Below are positions 42,851 to 52,921 of a stretch of 54,132 nt of DNA, piece by piece (the first letter of the stretch is position 1; the number at the start of each line of letters is the position of its first letter). The DNA comes from Kluyvera ascorbata ATCC 33433 (GTDB lineage Bacteria; Pseudomonadota; Gammaproteobacteria; Enterobacterales; Enterobacteriaceae): contig NZ_JMPL01000020.1 in assembly GCF_000735365.1 (NCBI RefSeq), positions 1-54,132 on the forward strand, written 5' to 3'. The position numbers were made by a program, and so were the translations under genes. The notes under the pieces were generated by a model. The model searched no databases. It was not told where the DNA came from and was given only the letters and a program-made list of their open reading frames with translations.

Positions 42851-43849
42851 ATGTTATTAAGCTTCGCAGACCTTAAAAACGAGTTTACCCGCGTACTCTT
42901 AGCCCGCGGCGTTGCCGCTGAAACCGCCGATGCCTGCGCCGAAATGTTCGCCAGCACAACCGAATCCGGTGTCTATTCTCACGGCGTAAACCGTTTTCCT
43001 CGCTTCATCCAACAGCTCGAAAATGGCGACATCATTCCGGATGCCCAGCCAAAACGTATCACCACGCTTGGAGCCATTGAGCAGTGGGATGCCCAGCGTT
43101 CAATCGGCAACCTGACGGCGAAAAAGATGATGGATCGCGCCATTTCTCTCGCGTCCGATCACGGTATTGGTCTGGTTGCTGTGCGGAATGCCAACCACTG
43201 GATGCGCGGCGGCAGCTACGGCTGGCAGGCTGCAGAGAAGGGCTACATTGGCATCTGCTGGACGAACTCCATCGCCGTCATGCCGCCGTGGGGGGCAAAA
43301 GAGTGCCGTATCGGCACCAACCCATTGATTGTGGCGGTGCCTTCAAACCCTATCACCATGATCGACATGTCGATGTCGATGTTCTCTTACGGCATGCTGG
43401 AAGTGAATCGCCTGGCGGGCCGTCAGTTACCGGTAGACGGTGGTTTTGATGATGAAGGCCAGCTCACCAAAGAGCCCGGCGTGATTGAGAAAAACCGTCG
43501 CATTCTGCCAATGGGTTACTGGAAAGGCTCCGGTTTATCTATCGTGCTGGATATGATTGCCACCCTGCTCTCCGATGGCGCTTCGGTTGCCGAAGTGACC
43601 GAAGACAACAGCGATGAGTACGGCATTTCGCAAATCTTCATGGCGATCGAAGTCGATAAGCTTATTGATGGCGCGAGTCGGGACGAAAAACTGCAGCGCA
43701 TTATGGATTACGTCACCACGGCAGAGCGCGCAGATGAAAAGATGGCCGTCCGCCTTCCAGGCCACGAATTTACCCGACTGTTGGCAGAAAATCGCCGCAA
43801 CGGTATCACCGTTGACGACAGCGTATGGGCCAAAATTCAGGCGCTGTAG
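42851..43849 (+). CDS. yiaK: YiaK, 2,3-diketo-L-gulonate reductase
   Basis: This 332-residue NAD(P)H-dependent reductase of the LDH2/MDH2 family has the E. coli length. It reduces 2,3-diketo-L-gulonate to 3-keto-L-gulonate, the entry step of the pathway. The catalytic His44 lies in [13 protein letters not shown], and the cofactor-binding [22 protein letters not shown] is conserved. ACGGAGACGATGT precedes the start. First gene of the yia/sgb operon, with yiaL 10 nt downstream. Confidence 0.97.
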   Translation: MLLSFADLKNEFTRVLLARGVAAETADACAEMFASTTESGVYSHGVNRFPRFIQQLENGDIIPDAQPKRITTLGAIEQWDAQRSIGNLTAKKMMDRAISLASDHGIGLVAVRNANHWMRGGSYGWQAAEKGYIGICWTNSIAVMPPWGAKECRIGTNPLIVAVPSNPITMIDMSMSMFSYGMLEVNRLAGRQLPVDGGFDDEGQLTKEPGVIEKNRRILPMGYWKGSGLSIVLDMIATLLSDGASVAEVTEDNSDEYGISQIFMAIEVDKLIDGASRDEKLQRIMDYVTTAERADEKMAVRLPGHEFTRLLAENRRNGITVDDSVWAKIQAL

Positions 43850-43856
43850 GAGATGA

Positions 43857-44327
<471 letters not shown>

Positions 44328-44352
44328 AACGATATATTGTCAGGAGTAGCAA

Positions 44353-45288
44353 ATGAAAACGAATAATACCGGTTATATTATCGGTGCGTATCCGTGTGCG
44401 CCCTCATTTCACCAACAAGGGGAGCAGCAGGAGAAAGAATTCTGGCGATTGCTTGCCGACACGCCAGATATTCGGGGCATTGAACAGCCGTGTCTTGAAC
44501 ATCTTCACCCTTACGGCGACGAGTGGCTGTTCCGCCATACGCCTGCTGAGTGGCAGATTGTCGTTACCGCCGTTATGGAGACGATGCGCCGTCGTGGCGG
44601 CGGTAACGGTGATTTTGGGCTGGCCTCCGCTGATGAACCGCAGCGTGTGGCGTGCGTGGACTACTATCGCCATCTGCTGAAAAAAATTAACCGTATTAAT
44701 ACGTCGCACCCTGGCAAAATTATCGCCCTCGAACTCCAGGCCGCGCCGCAAGCGGGCAATAGCAGCGTAGCGCAAGCCACTGGAGCGTTTGCGCGTTCAA
44801 TCAAAGAAATCGCCTCCTGGGACTGGCCATGCAATCTGGTGCTGGAACACTGCGATGCCATGAATCAAAACGCACCGCGTAAGGGATTTTTACCCCTAGA
44901 GTCAGTGCTGGAGGCGTTGTCGGGATATGATATCAGCGTCTGCATCAACTGGGCGCGTTCCGCCATTGAAGGCCGTAATCCGGCGCTGCCGCTGGCCCAT
45001 ACGCTGGCCGCTCAGCGGGCGGGAAAACTCGGTGCGCTCATGTTTTCGGGCACCACGGAATGTGGCCCTTACGGAGAATGGCAAGATCTTCACGCCCCGT
45101 TTGCGCCGTTCTGTCCAGAGAGTCTATTAACAGCCGATCGCGCCCATGAATTATTCCAGGCCGCACCAGCCTCTACCTTACAATTTTCCGGCATTAAATT
45201 ATTAGAAATTGATGCACAGGCAGATGTGCAGCATCGCATCGATATTTTGCGCGATGGCATTCGTGTTTTAAATAAAGCAGCTCATTAA
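44353..45288 (+). CDS. yiaX1: YiaX1, DUF4862 protein of the diketogulonate operon
   Basis: This 311-residue protein is absent from the E. coli operon but matches the position of yiaX1 in the Klebsiella yiaKLX1X2PQRS operon. I see no signal peptide or membrane helix. The sequence alternates short hydrophobic strands and helices ([44 protein letters not shown]), ending [23 protein letters not shown], suggesting a TIM-barrel enzyme of xylose-isomerase type. Its reaction is unknown. AGGAG is 8 nt before the ATG. Confidence 0.85.
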   Translation: MKTNNTGYIIGAYPCAPSFHQQGEQQEKEFWRLLADTPDIRGIEQPCLEHLHPYGDEWLFRHTPAEWQIVVTAVMETMRRRGGGNGDFGLASADEPQRVACVDYYRHLLKKINRINTSHPGKIIALELQAAPQAGNSSVAQATGAFARSIKEIASWDWPCNLVLEHCDAMNQNAPRKGFLPLESVLEALSGYDISVCINWARSAIEGRNPALPLAHTLAAQRAGKLGALMFSGTTECGPYGEWQDLHAPFAPFCPESLLTADRAHELFQAAPASTLQFSGIKLLEIDAQADVQHRIDILRDGIRVLNKAAH

Positions 45289-45329
45289 AAAATAAAAACA
45301 TCCTTTATTATTTAACAGAGAATATAAAC

Positions 45330-46658
45330 ATGAACACTTCCTCTCTACCATCTACACCTGTAGAAATACCACGCCAGCGCTGGTTAAGAATAATTCCACC
45401 GATTCTGATTGCCTGTATCATTTCTTATATGGACCGGGTAAATATTGCTTTTGCCATGCCGGGCGGTATGGATGCCGAATTGGGTATTTCCGCCACCATG
45501 GCAGGCCTTGCGGGCGGTATTTTCTTTATTGGTTATATGTTCCTGCAGGTTCCCGGCGGGAAAATCGCTGTTCATGGCAGCGGTAAAAAATTCATCGGCT
45601 GGTCGCTGGTCGCCTGGGCCGTCATTTCCGTGCTTACGGGCCTGATTACCAATCAATGGCAGCTGTTAGTGCTGCGTTTCTTACTGGGTGTCGCTGAAGG
45701 TGGCATGCTGCCGGTAGTGCTGACGATGATCTGTAACTGGTTCCCTGATGCAGAGCGCGGCCGCGCCAACGCGATAGTCATCATGTTTGTGCCGATTGCC
45801 GGGATCATCACCGCTCCCCTCTCCGGCTGGCTCATTACCGCTCTCGACTGGCGCTGGCTGTTTATTATCGAAGGCATGTTATCCGTTGTCGTGCTGGTGC
45901 TGTGGTCGCTGACCGTTTACGACCGCCCGCAGGAGGCACGCTGGATCAGTGACGCGGAGAAAAACTGGCTCGTCGAAACGCTAAAAGCCGAGCAGTTGGC
46001 GATTGCCGGAAAAGAGGTACGCAACGCCTCGCTCAAAGCCGTGCTGTCCGACAAAATCATGTGGCAACTGATCGCACTGAACTTCTTCTATCAAACCGGG
46101 ATTTACGGCTACACCCTATGGCTGCCAACCATTCTGAAAGAGCTGACGCATTCCAGCATGGGCCAGGTCGGCATGCTCGCCATTCTCCCCTACGTCGGGG
46201 CGATTGCCGGGATGTTCCTCTTCTCCTGGCTCTCAGACAAAACGGGCAAGCGCAAAGTCTTTGTCTGCCTGCCACTCGCCGGATTTGCCCTTTGCATGTT
46301 CCTGTCGGTAGCCCTGAAAGACAACATCTGGCTCGCCTACACCGCGCTGGTTGGCTGTGGCTTCTTCCTGCAATCCGCCGCAGGCGTGTTCTGGACCATT
46401 CCAGCCAAGCTGTTTAGCGCTGAAATGGCAGGCGGTGCACGCGGCGTAATCAACGCCCTTGGCAACCTGGGCGGGTTCTGCGGCCCCTACGCCGTCGGCG
46501 TCTTAATCACCCTCTATAGCAAAGATGCTGGCGTGTATTGCCTCGCTATCTCTCTGGCACTGGCGGCGTTCATGGCGCTACTGCTACCGGCGAAATGCGA
46601 TCTCGCCTCCGGCGCATCTACCGATCCCCACGTTCCTGCTCGTAAACGCATCGCGTAG
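45330..46658 (+). CDS. yiaX2: YiaX2, MFS permease (anion:cation symporter type) of the diketogulonate/ascorbate operon
   Basis: This 442-residue, 12-helix MFS permease has the helix-1 signature CIISYMDRVNIAFAMPG typical of the ACS/phthalate family. It takes the place of the YiaMNO TRAP transporter found in the E. coli operon. In Klebsiella, yiaX2 is needed for aerobic L-ascorbate use, so ascorbate or a diketogulonate-like acid is the likely substrate. It follows yiaX1 by 41 nt. A 12-bp hairpin separates it from lyxK. Confidence 0.9.
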   Translation: MNTSSLPSTPVEIPRQRWLRIIPPILIACIISYMDRVNIAFAMPGGMDAELGISATMAGLAGGIFFIGYMFLQVPGGKIAVHGSGKKFIGWSLVAWAVISVLTGLITNQWQLLVLRFLLGVAEGGMLPVVLTMICNWFPDAERGRANAIVIMFVPIAGIITAPLSGWLITALDWRWLFIIEGMLSVVVLVLWSLTVYDRPQEARWISDAEKNWLVETLKAEQLAIAGKEVRNASLKAVLSDKIMWQLIALNFFYQTGIYGYTLWLPTILKELTHSSMGQVGMLAILPYVGAIAGMFLFSWLSDKTGKRKVFVCLPLAGFALCMFLSVALKDNIWLAYTALVGCGFFLQSAAGVFWTIPAKLFSAEMAGGARGVINALGNLGGFCGPYAVGVLITLYSKDAGVYCLAISLALAAFMALLLPAKCDLASGASTDPHVPARKRIA

Positions 46659-46668
46659 GGGTATCCCC

Positions 46669-46694
46669 AGCCCGATAGCCACGGCTATCGGGCT
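46669..46694 (+). terminator. Intra-operon hairpin between yiaX2 and lyxK
   Basis: A 12-bp perfect inverted repeat AGCCCGATAGCC/GGCTATCGGGCT with a 2-nt loop and no U-run lies between the transport and kinase genes. It probably stabilises or partially attenuates the message rather than ending it. Confidence 0.5.
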
Positions 46695-46741
46695 GAAGAG
46701 AAAGTGTATTCCGGCAAATCCGGCAAAGCAGAGATAAAGAG

Positions 46742-48247
46742 ATGAGTGAAAAAGAGACCTTCTGGTTGGGTATCGATTGTGGCGGTACTTATCTGAAAGC
46801 CGGTTTGTACAACAGCCAGGGTAAAGAACACTGCATTGAACGTCAGGCTTTACACACGCTTAGCCCACTCCCCGGCTACGCTGAACGCGATATGACCCAG
46901 CTATGGGATGTCTGCGCCAGCACCATCGCACGGTTGCTGCAGCGAAATCATATTCAGGGAAGCCAGATCAACGGGGTAGGCATCTCGGCGCAGGGCAAGG
47001 GGCTATTCTTGCTGGATAAGCAGGACAAGCCGCTCGGCCACGCCATCCTCTCCTCCGACCGCCGGGCGATGGCTATCGTCCAGCGCTGGCAGCAGGATGG
47101 CATCCCGGAAAAACTCTATCCGCTCACCCGCCAGACGTTATGGACCGGACACCCAGCCTCGCTGCTCCGCTGGCTAAAAGAAAATGCGCCTGAGCGTTAC
47201 GCCCAAATTGGCTGCGTGATGATGGGCCACGACTACCTACGCTGGTGCCTCACCGGCGTCAAAAGTTGCGAAGAAAGCAATATCTCCGAATCCAATCTCT
47301 ACAACATGAACGACGGAGACTATGACCCTCAGCTCACACATTGGCTGGGGATTAGCGACATTGACGCCGCACTACCGCCGATCGTGGGCTCTGCCGAAAT
47401 TTGCGGGGAAATCACACCTCAGGCAGCCGCCATCACCGGTCTGGCAGCGGGTACGCCCGTTGTCGGCGGACTGTTTGATGTGGTTTCCACCGCACTCTGC
47501 GCAGGGTTAAAAGACGAGCGGACGCTCAATGCCGTCATGGGAACCTGGGCGGTCACCAGCGGGATTACGCACGGCCTGAAAAGCCACGAAAAACACCCCT
47601 ACGTTTACGGACGCTATGTCCAGCACAACGAATTTATCGTCCACGAAGCGAGCCCTACCTCCTCCGGCAATCTGGAATGGCTCACCACACAATGGGGCGA
47701 TATCTCTTTTGACGAGATTAATCAGGCCGTTGCCAGCCTGCCGAAAGCCAGCAGCAGCGTGTTCTTTCTGCCGTTTTTGTATGGCAGCAACGCCGGGATG
47801 GAGATGACCAGCGGTTTTTATGGCATGCAGGCGCTGCATACCCGGGCCCATCTTTTACAAGCGGTATACGAAGGCGTGGTCTTTTGCCACATGACGCATC
47901 TCAACCGTATGCGAGAACGCTTCACCGATGTCCACACGCTGCGCGTGACGGGCGGCCCGGCGCACTCTGAGGTCTGGATGCAAATGCTGGCAGACGTCAG
48001 TGGCCTGACCGTCGAGTTGCCGCAGGTCGAAGAGACCGGCTGCTTTGGCGCTGCCCTCGCCGCCCTCGTCGGCACCGGCATCTACCCCGATTTCCACACG
48101 GCACAACGTACGCTGACTCACGATATCCGCGTGATAACGCCTGATCCACAGGCGCATGCCGCCTACCAGCGCAAATACCGTGGCTACCAATTACTGATTG
48201 AATCACTTCAAGGCTTCCATAGCCGCATTAAGGAGTACTCCGCATGA
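46742..48247 (+). CDS. lyxK: LyxK (YiaP), L-xylulose / 3-keto-L-gulonate kinase
   Basis: This 501-residue FGGY kinase (E. coli LyxK 498) phosphorylates L-xylulose and 3-keto-L-gulonate. The N-terminal phosphate motif is IDCGGTYLKAGLY, the FGGY-type GGLFDVVSTALCAG contains the catalytic Asp, and TGGPAHSEVWMQMLADVSG forms the adenosine site. AAAGAGATG precedes the start. Its stop overlaps the sgbH start (ATGA), so the two are coupled. Confidence 0.96.
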   Translation: MSEKETFWLGIDCGGTYLKAGLYNSQGKEHCIERQALHTLSPLPGYAERDMTQLWDVCASTIARLLQRNHIQGSQINGVGISAQGKGLFLLDKQDKPLGHAILSSDRRAMAIVQRWQQDGIPEKLYPLTRQTLWTGHPASLLRWLKENAPERYAQIGCVMMGHDYLRWCLTGVKSCEESNISESNLYNMNDGDYDPQLTHWLGISDIDAALPPIVGSAEICGEITPQAAAITGLAAGTPVVGGLFDVVSTALCAGLKDERTLNAVMGTWAVTSGITHGLKSHEKHPYVYGRYVQHNEFIVHEASPTSSGNLEWLTTQWGDISFDEINQAVASLPKASSSVFFLPFLYGSNAGMEMTSGFYGMQALHTRAHLLQAVYEGVVFCHMTHLNRMRERFTDVHTLRVTGGPAHSEVWMQMLADVSGLTVELPQVEETGCFGAALAALVGTGIYPDFHTAQRTLTHDIRVITPDPQAHAAYQRKYRGYQLLIESLQGFHSRIKEYSA

Positions 48248-48900
48248 ATCGCCCACTACTGCAACTCGCTCTCGACCACAGCACGCTTCAGGCCGCTCAG
48301 AAAGATGTCGCCCTGCTATGCGACCACGTTGATATCGTCGAAGCAGGCACCATTCTGTGCCTGAATGAAGGGCTGCATGCCGTTCGTGCGCTGCGCCAGC
48401 AGTGCCCTGATAAGATTATCGTCGCCGACTGGAAAGTTGCCGACGCCGGAGAAACGCTGGCGCAGCAAGCCTTTGGCGCTGGCGCGAACTGGATGACCAT
48501 CATCTGCGCCGCCCCGCTCGCCACGGTGGAAAAAGGCCACGCTGTCGCCCAGGCGCAAGGGGCAGAAATTCAGATGGAACTCTTCGGCAACTGGACGTTT
48601 GACGACGCCAGAGCCTGGCGCAGCATCGGCGTTCGCCAGGCAATTTACCACCGCGGGCGTGACGCCCAGGCCAGCGGTCAGCAGTGGGGAGAAGCCGATC
48701 TGGCACGCATGAAAACGCTCTCCGATATTGGCCTTGAGCTCTCCATTACCGGCGGCATCACCCCTGCCGATTTACCGCTCTTCAAAGAGATCAACGTGAA
48801 GGCTTTCATTGCCGGACGCGCGCTTGCGGGAGCAGCCGACCCTGTTCAGGTCGCCCGCGATTTCCATGAGCAGATTAATGCTATCTGGGGAGGTCAATAA
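48244..48900 (+). CDS. sgbH: SgbH (YiaQ), 3-keto-L-gulonate-6-phosphate decarboxylase
   Basis: This 218-residue (E. coli 220) orotidine-phosphate-decarboxylase-superfamily enzyme converts 3-keto-L-gulonate-6-phosphate to L-xylulose-5-phosphate. The active-site residues are intact: Asp11, Glu33 (VEAGT), Asp62-x-Lys64-x-x-Asp67 ([10 protein letters not shown]) and the [14 protein letters not shown] loop. The start overlaps lyxK by 4 nt (ATGA) and the stop overlaps sgbU by 1 nt (TAATG), so it is tightly coupled on both sides. Confidence 0.97.
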   Translation: MNRPLLQLALDHSTLQAAQKDVALLCDHVDIVEAGTILCLNEGLHAVRALRQQCPDKIIVADWKVADAGETLAQQAFGAGANWMTIICAAPLATVEKGHAVAQAQGAEIQMELFGNWTFDDARAWRSIGVRQAIYHRGRDAQASGQQWGEADLARMKTLSDIGLELSITGGITPADLPLFKEINVKAFIAGRALAGAADPVQVARDFHEQINAIWGGQ

Positions 48901-49760
48901 TGCGCACGCATCCGTTAGGCATTTATGAAAAAGCGCTGGCTAAAGACCTGAGCTGGCCAGAGCGCCTGGTGCTGGCAAAAAGCTGCGGCTTCGACTTTGT
49001 GGAAATGTCCGTGGACGAAACCGACGAGCGTTTATCGCGCCTTGAGTGGAGCACCACGCAGCGCGCCTCGCTGGTTGAAGCGATGCTGGAAACCGGGATT
49101 TCGATTCCGTCCATGTGCCTGTCGGCACACCGTCGTTTTCCTTTCGGCAGCCGTGATGAACAGGTCCGCGCCCGCGCCCGCGAAATTATGCAGAAAGCCA
49201 TCAGACTTGCCCGTGACCTCGGTATTCGCACCATCCAGCTTGCGGGTTACGACGTCTATTACGAAGAGCATGACGACGGCACGCAGCAGCGCTTTGCCGA
49301 AGGTCTTGCCTGGGCCGTTGAGCAGGCTGCCGCGTCCCAGGTGATGCTGGCCGTCGAGATCATGGATACCGCCTTTATGAACTCCATCAGTAAGTGGAAA
49401 AAGTGGGACGAACTGCTCGCCTCACCGTGGTTCAGCGTCTATCCCGATGTCGGCAACCTCAGCGCCTGGGGTAACGACGTCCCGGCAGAGCTAGCGCTCG
49501 GCATCGATCGCATCGCCGCTATTCACCTGAAAGACACGCTAGCTGTCACCAAAGAGTGTCCGGGCCAGTTCCGTGACGTGCCGTTCGGCGAAGGCTGCGT
49601 CGACTTTGTCGGCATTTTTAACGAACTGAAAAAGCTGAACTACCGCGGCGCATTTCTTATTGAAATGTGGACCGAAAAATCCAAAGAACCGGTACTGGAG
49701 ATTATCCAGGCCCGCCGCTGGATTGAAGCCCGTATGCAGGAAGGAGGATTCGTATGTTAG
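48900..49760 (+). CDS. sgbU: SgbU (YiaR), L-xylulose-5-phosphate 3-epimerase
   Basis: This 286-residue TIM-barrel epimerase has the E. coli length. It makes L-ribulose-5-phosphate from L-xylulose-5-phosphate. The likely metal-binding set is Glu153 (AVEIMD), Asp183 (YPDVGN), His209 (AIHLKD) and Glu255 (LIEMW). It starts on the last base of the sgbH stop and overlaps sgbE by 7 nt. Confidence 0.97.
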   Translation: MRTHPLGIYEKALAKDLSWPERLVLAKSCGFDFVEMSVDETDERLSRLEWSTTQRASLVEAMLETGISIPSMCLSAHRRFPFGSRDEQVRARAREIMQKAIRLARDLGIRTIQLAGYDVYYEEHDDGTQQRFAEGLAWAVEQAAASQVMLAVEIMDTAFMNSISKWKKWDELLASPWFSVYPDVGNLSAWGNDVPAELALGIDRIAAIHLKDTLAVTKECPGQFRDVPFGEGCVDFVGIFNELKKLNYRGAFLIEMWTEKSKEPVLEIIQARRWIEARMQEGGFVC

Positions 49761-50449
49761 AACAACTCAAAGCCGAGGTGCTGGCGGCAAATCTGGCGCT
49801 TCCTAAACATCACCTGGTGACCTTTACCTGGGGTAACGTCAGCGCCGTCGATCGCGAACGCGGTCTGATGGTGATTAAACCTTCCGGCGTGGAATATGAC
49901 GTGATGCAGGCGGAAGATATGGTTGTAGTCGACATCGCGACCGGACGCGTTATCGAAGGCAAGAAGAAACCGTCATCCGACACGCCTACGCATCTGGCGC
50001 TATATCGCCGCTACCCTGACATTGGCGGCATCGTGCATACCCATTCTCGCCACGCCACTATCTGGTCGCAGGCAGGACGAGATCTCCCGGCGTGGGGAAC
50101 GACGCACGCGGACTATTTCTACGGTGCTATTCCCTGTACTCGCCTGATGACGCGTGACGAAATCAACGGTGAATATGAGTACCAGACCGGTGAAGTCATC
50201 ATTGAGACGTTTGAAAAGCGCGACCTCGACCCGATGCAGCTTCCCGCCGTACTGGTGCATTCTCACGGTCCGTTTGCCTGGGGTAAAGATGCCGCCGATG
50301 CCGTACACAATGCGGTCGTGTTGGAAGAGTGCGCCTATATGGGGCTATTCTCCCGGCAATTAACGCCACAGTTACCCGACATGCAGCCAGAGCTGCTGGA
50401 TAAACACTATCTGCGCAAGCACGGTGCCAAAGCCTACTACGGCCAGTAA
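49754..50449 (+). CDS. sgbE: SgbE (YiaS), L-ribulose-5-phosphate 4-epimerase
   Basis: This 231-residue class II aldolase-fold epimerase, paralogous to AraD and UlaF, makes D-xylulose-5-phosphate. The zinc ligands His95, His97 (VHTHSRH) and His171 (VHSHGPF), the catalytic Asp120 (HADYFYG) and Tyr229 (AYYGQ end) are all present. AGGAGG inside sgbU precedes the ATG. It is the last gene of the operon, and its stop is 3 bp from the end of a convergent AraC-type gene. Confidence 0.97.
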   Translation: MLEQLKAEVLAANLALPKHHLVTFTWGNVSAVDRERGLMVIKPSGVEYDVMQAEDMVVVDIATGRVIEGKKKPSSDTPTHLALYRRYPDIGGIVHTHSRHATIWSQAGRDLPAWGTTHADYFYGAIPCTRLMTRDEINGEYEYQTGEVIIETFEKRDLDPMQLPAVLVHSHGPFAWGKDAADAVHNAVVLEECAYMGLFSRQLTPQLPDMQPELLDKHYLRKHGAKAYYGQ

Positions 50450-50452
50450 CGG

Positions 50453-51271
50453 CTAGTGCGAATTCACGTGTTCCTTACAGTACCGCCGCTTCCACGCGGC
50501 GGGCGTAAGCCCAGTATGCTTGCGGAAAATTTCCCGGAAATACCCGACATCGGCAAAACCGCACTGCTCGGCCACCTCCTTCAGTGAACGGGCATGATTA
50601 CTCAACAGCTTCTCCGCCGCTCTCACCCGCTGGCGGTGTATGGCTTCAGTGATAGTGAGATGGAAAACGCGCCGATAAACGCGCCCCAGATAATCTGCAT
50701 TGCAGTGCAGTTCACGCGCTAGCATGGAGGTCGACAGCGGGAGATGGTAGCGCGTATGAATCACCTGCTGCGCTTTCCATGCCAGTGCCGCACCGCCTTC
50801 ATCCTTTGGCTCCGCCTGTTGAGCTGAGAGCGAAATATGCTGCAAAATTAGCAGCAAAATTAGCTCCAGCGACGCATTGCGCTGAATTTTTTCCTGCTCG
50901 TTTAGGAACTGGCGGAACAGCGACGTCAGGTACTGAGGGTCGTGTAGGGTAGTCTGCTGCGGGATAGCCAGCTGCGTTAACAACGGATGTGGCGGCACCG
51001 AAACGTTAACCTCGAAATGGAGCCAGTAGAATTTCAGATCCGCGGGAAAATCCTCGATGCCAACGTGTCGACGACCGGGCCACAGCAACAAACTATCACC
51101 CGCGGCAACGTGAAAAATACGATCCTCTTCCTGAATCGCTAACGTCCCTTTTTCAACAAACAACACCTCCCATGAGCGCAGTCTGCGGGCCGGATGCCGA
51201 CCCACGCCCCGGGAGATAAAAAGCCCGCCGTTTTGTACCTTAATCGGAAGCGCTATGGATAGATTGAGCAT
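50453..51271 (-). CDS. AraC-family transcriptional regulator next to a pentoside operon
   Basis: This 272-residue AraC/XylS protein has an N-terminal cupin-like sensor (about 15-150: SWEVLFVEKGTLAIQEE...GDSLLLWPGRRHVG). The C-terminal DNA-binding domain has two HTH units (LPLSTSMLARELHCNADYLGRVYRR and LKEVAEQCGFADVGYFREIFRK). It is absent at this place in E. coli. It diverges from the GPH transporter and GH127 genes, which it probably activates in response to an arabinoside or arabinose-like ligand. An in-frame GTG at 51310 would add 13 residues; the ATG at 51271 is preferred, without a strong Shine-Dalgarno for either. Confidence 0.88.
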   Translation of the reverse strand: MLNLSIALPIKVQNGGLFISRGVGRHPARRLRSWEVLFVEKGTLAIQEEDRIFHVAAGDSLLLWPGRRHVGIEDFPADLKFYWLHFEVNVSVPPHPLLTQLAIPQQTTLHDPQYLTSLFRQFLNEQEKIQRNASLELILLLILQHISLSAQQAEPKDEGGAALAWKAQQVIHTRYHLPLSTSMLARELHCNADYLGRVYRRVFHLTITEAIHRQRVRAAEKLLSNHARSLKEVAEQCGFADVGYFREIFRKHTGLTPAAWKRRYCKEHVNSH

Positions 51272-51510
51272 AAATATTAATAATCCCGCTTGCTTGCTAA
51301 AAACAAACACTCTTTCTAATTGATTATTAACGATTAAAACCGTTTACGCCCGATCGTCTTCACACTTTTCCAATCAGGTCGGAATTACCCTCTTTTTATA
51401 CTTCTTTACGACCTTGTTGCTCCCCGGTTTCCAGGCAAAATTAAACAGGTCATGACATTACAACAATATCCCTACTGAAGCAGACATCTCCACATTGCGA
51501 GGAGCACTCC
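51272..51510. promoter_or_regulatory. Divergent control region of the AraC-type regulator and the GPH-GH127 operon
   Basis: A ~240-bp gap holds an AACAGGTC/ATCAGGTC pair (CAGGTC at 51375-51380 and 51446-51451, 71 bp or about seven turns apart). Such spacing would suit AraC-type looping but may be chance. GCGAGGAGCACTCC provides the ribosome-binding site for the transporter. Confidence 0.35.
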
Positions 51511-52911
51511 ATGACCGCTACACCTATTTCCACCAGCGAGGTCGTGCCGGGTTCACTGGACGATAAATTATCTGTCCGCGAAAAAATCGGCTATGGTCTC
51601 GGCGATGCAGGCGGTACCGTTATTACCTGCCTGATCATGAATTTCCTGACGTTCTTTTATACCGACGTCTTTGGCCTGACGCCTGCACTGGTCGGCACGC
51701 TATTCCTGGCACTTCGCGTTTTTGACGCGATTTCCGACCCGATTATGGGCGTGCTGGCCGACCGCACGCAGAGCCGCTGGGGGCGATTCCGCCCGTGGCA
51801 GATGTGGATTGCCATTCCAATTGCGATCGTTGGCGTGCTGACCTTTACCGTGCCCGATGCCAGCATGGGCGTAAAAATCGCCTGGGCCTTCGGTACCTAT
51901 CTGCTGCTCTCCGTCAGCTACACCGCCATCAACGTGCCTTACTGTGCGCTCATCAACACCATGACCACACGCCACAGCGAGGTGATCTCCTGCCAGGCCT
52001 GGCGCTTTGTGCTGTGCGGCGTGGCAGGCTTTTTAGTCTCCGTTGGCTTACCGTGGCTGGTAAAAGCGTTGGGGCAAGGCAATACCGCGCAGGGATACCA
52101 ATATGGCGTCGGCGTGCTGTGTGCCATTGCGGCGGTGATGTTCCTGTGCTGCTTCTTCTGGGTTCGCGAACGCGTATCGCTGGATATGATGGGCAAGTTC
52201 ACCCTGCGTGAGCACATCGCCGGGCTGCGTAAAAACGACCAGCTTCTGCTGATGCTGCTGATGTCGTTCCTGCTGATTAACGTGTTCAATATCCGCGGCG
52301 GCGGCTACATGTATTTCATCACCTACGTGCTGGGCGGCTCGACGGGCTACACCTCGCTGTTCTTCACCATGGTGACGTTTGCCTCTATTTTCGGCTCGGT
52401 GGTTATCAACCTGCTATCGCGCCGCTTTGATACCGTCAAACTGTACTACTACACCAACCTGGTGCTGGCCGCGATCGCGGCGGGAATGTGGTTCTTGCCT
52501 ACCGGCCCCGCCTACCAGACCCTATGGCTCGCCGTGATCCTCGGTAACGGCATTATTCTGGGCTTCACGCTGCCGCTGCATTTCTCCTTGATGGCCTTCT
52601 CCGACGACTACGGCGAGTGGAAAACCGGCGTTCGCTCTTCCGGCATGAACTTCGCCTTTAATCTGTTTTTCATCAAGCTCGCCTGGGCGTCCAGCGCAGG
52701 CATTATCAGCCTTGTCTTTATTTATGTGGCTTATCAGCCAGGTGCTGCAAACCAAACCGCCTCATCGCTGGCGGGGATCTCCTCGATGGAAACCCTGCTG
52801 CCGGCCCTGTTCCATCTGCTGCTGGCGTTCTCCATCCGCGCCTGCAAGCTCAATAATCCTATGATGGCGCGCATCGCTACCGATCTTCGCGCACGTCACG
52901 TTTCGTCCTGA
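51511..52911 (+). CDS. GPH-family pentoside/glycoside:cation symporter (MelB/XynP/YicJ type)
   Basis: This is a 466-residue, 12-helix glycoside-pentoside-hexuronide symporter. It starts with the family pattern [31 protein letters not shown]. After helix 2 it has [26 protein letters not shown], where the Asp residues form the cation/sugar site in MelB, and the later [14 protein letters not shown] is also conserved. Position directly before GH127 (10 nt) argues that it imports an L-arabinofuranoside. It is not present after sgbE in E. coli K-12. Confidence 0.9.
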   Translation: MTATPISTSEVVPGSLDDKLSVREKIGYGLGDAGGTVITCLIMNFLTFFYTDVFGLTPALVGTLFLALRVFDAISDPIMGVLADRTQSRWGRFRPWQMWIAIPIAIVGVLTFTVPDASMGVKIAWAFGTYLLLSVSYTAINVPYCALINTMTTRHSEVISCQAWRFVLCGVAGFLVSVGLPWLVKALGQGNTAQGYQYGVGVLCAIAAVMFLCCFFWVRERVSLDMMGKFTLREHIAGLRKNDQLLLMLLMSFLLINVFNIRGGGYMYFITYVLGGSTGYTSLFFTMVTFASIFGSVVINLLSRRFDTVKLYYYTNLVLAAIAAGMWFLPTGPAYQTLWLAVILGNGIILGFTLPLHFSLMAFSDDYGEWKTGVRSSGMNFAFNLFFIKLAWASSAGIISLVFIYVAYQPGAANQTASSLAGISSMETLLPALFHLLLAFSIRACKLNNPMMARIATDLRARHVSS

Positions 52912-52921
52912 GGAGTTTGTC

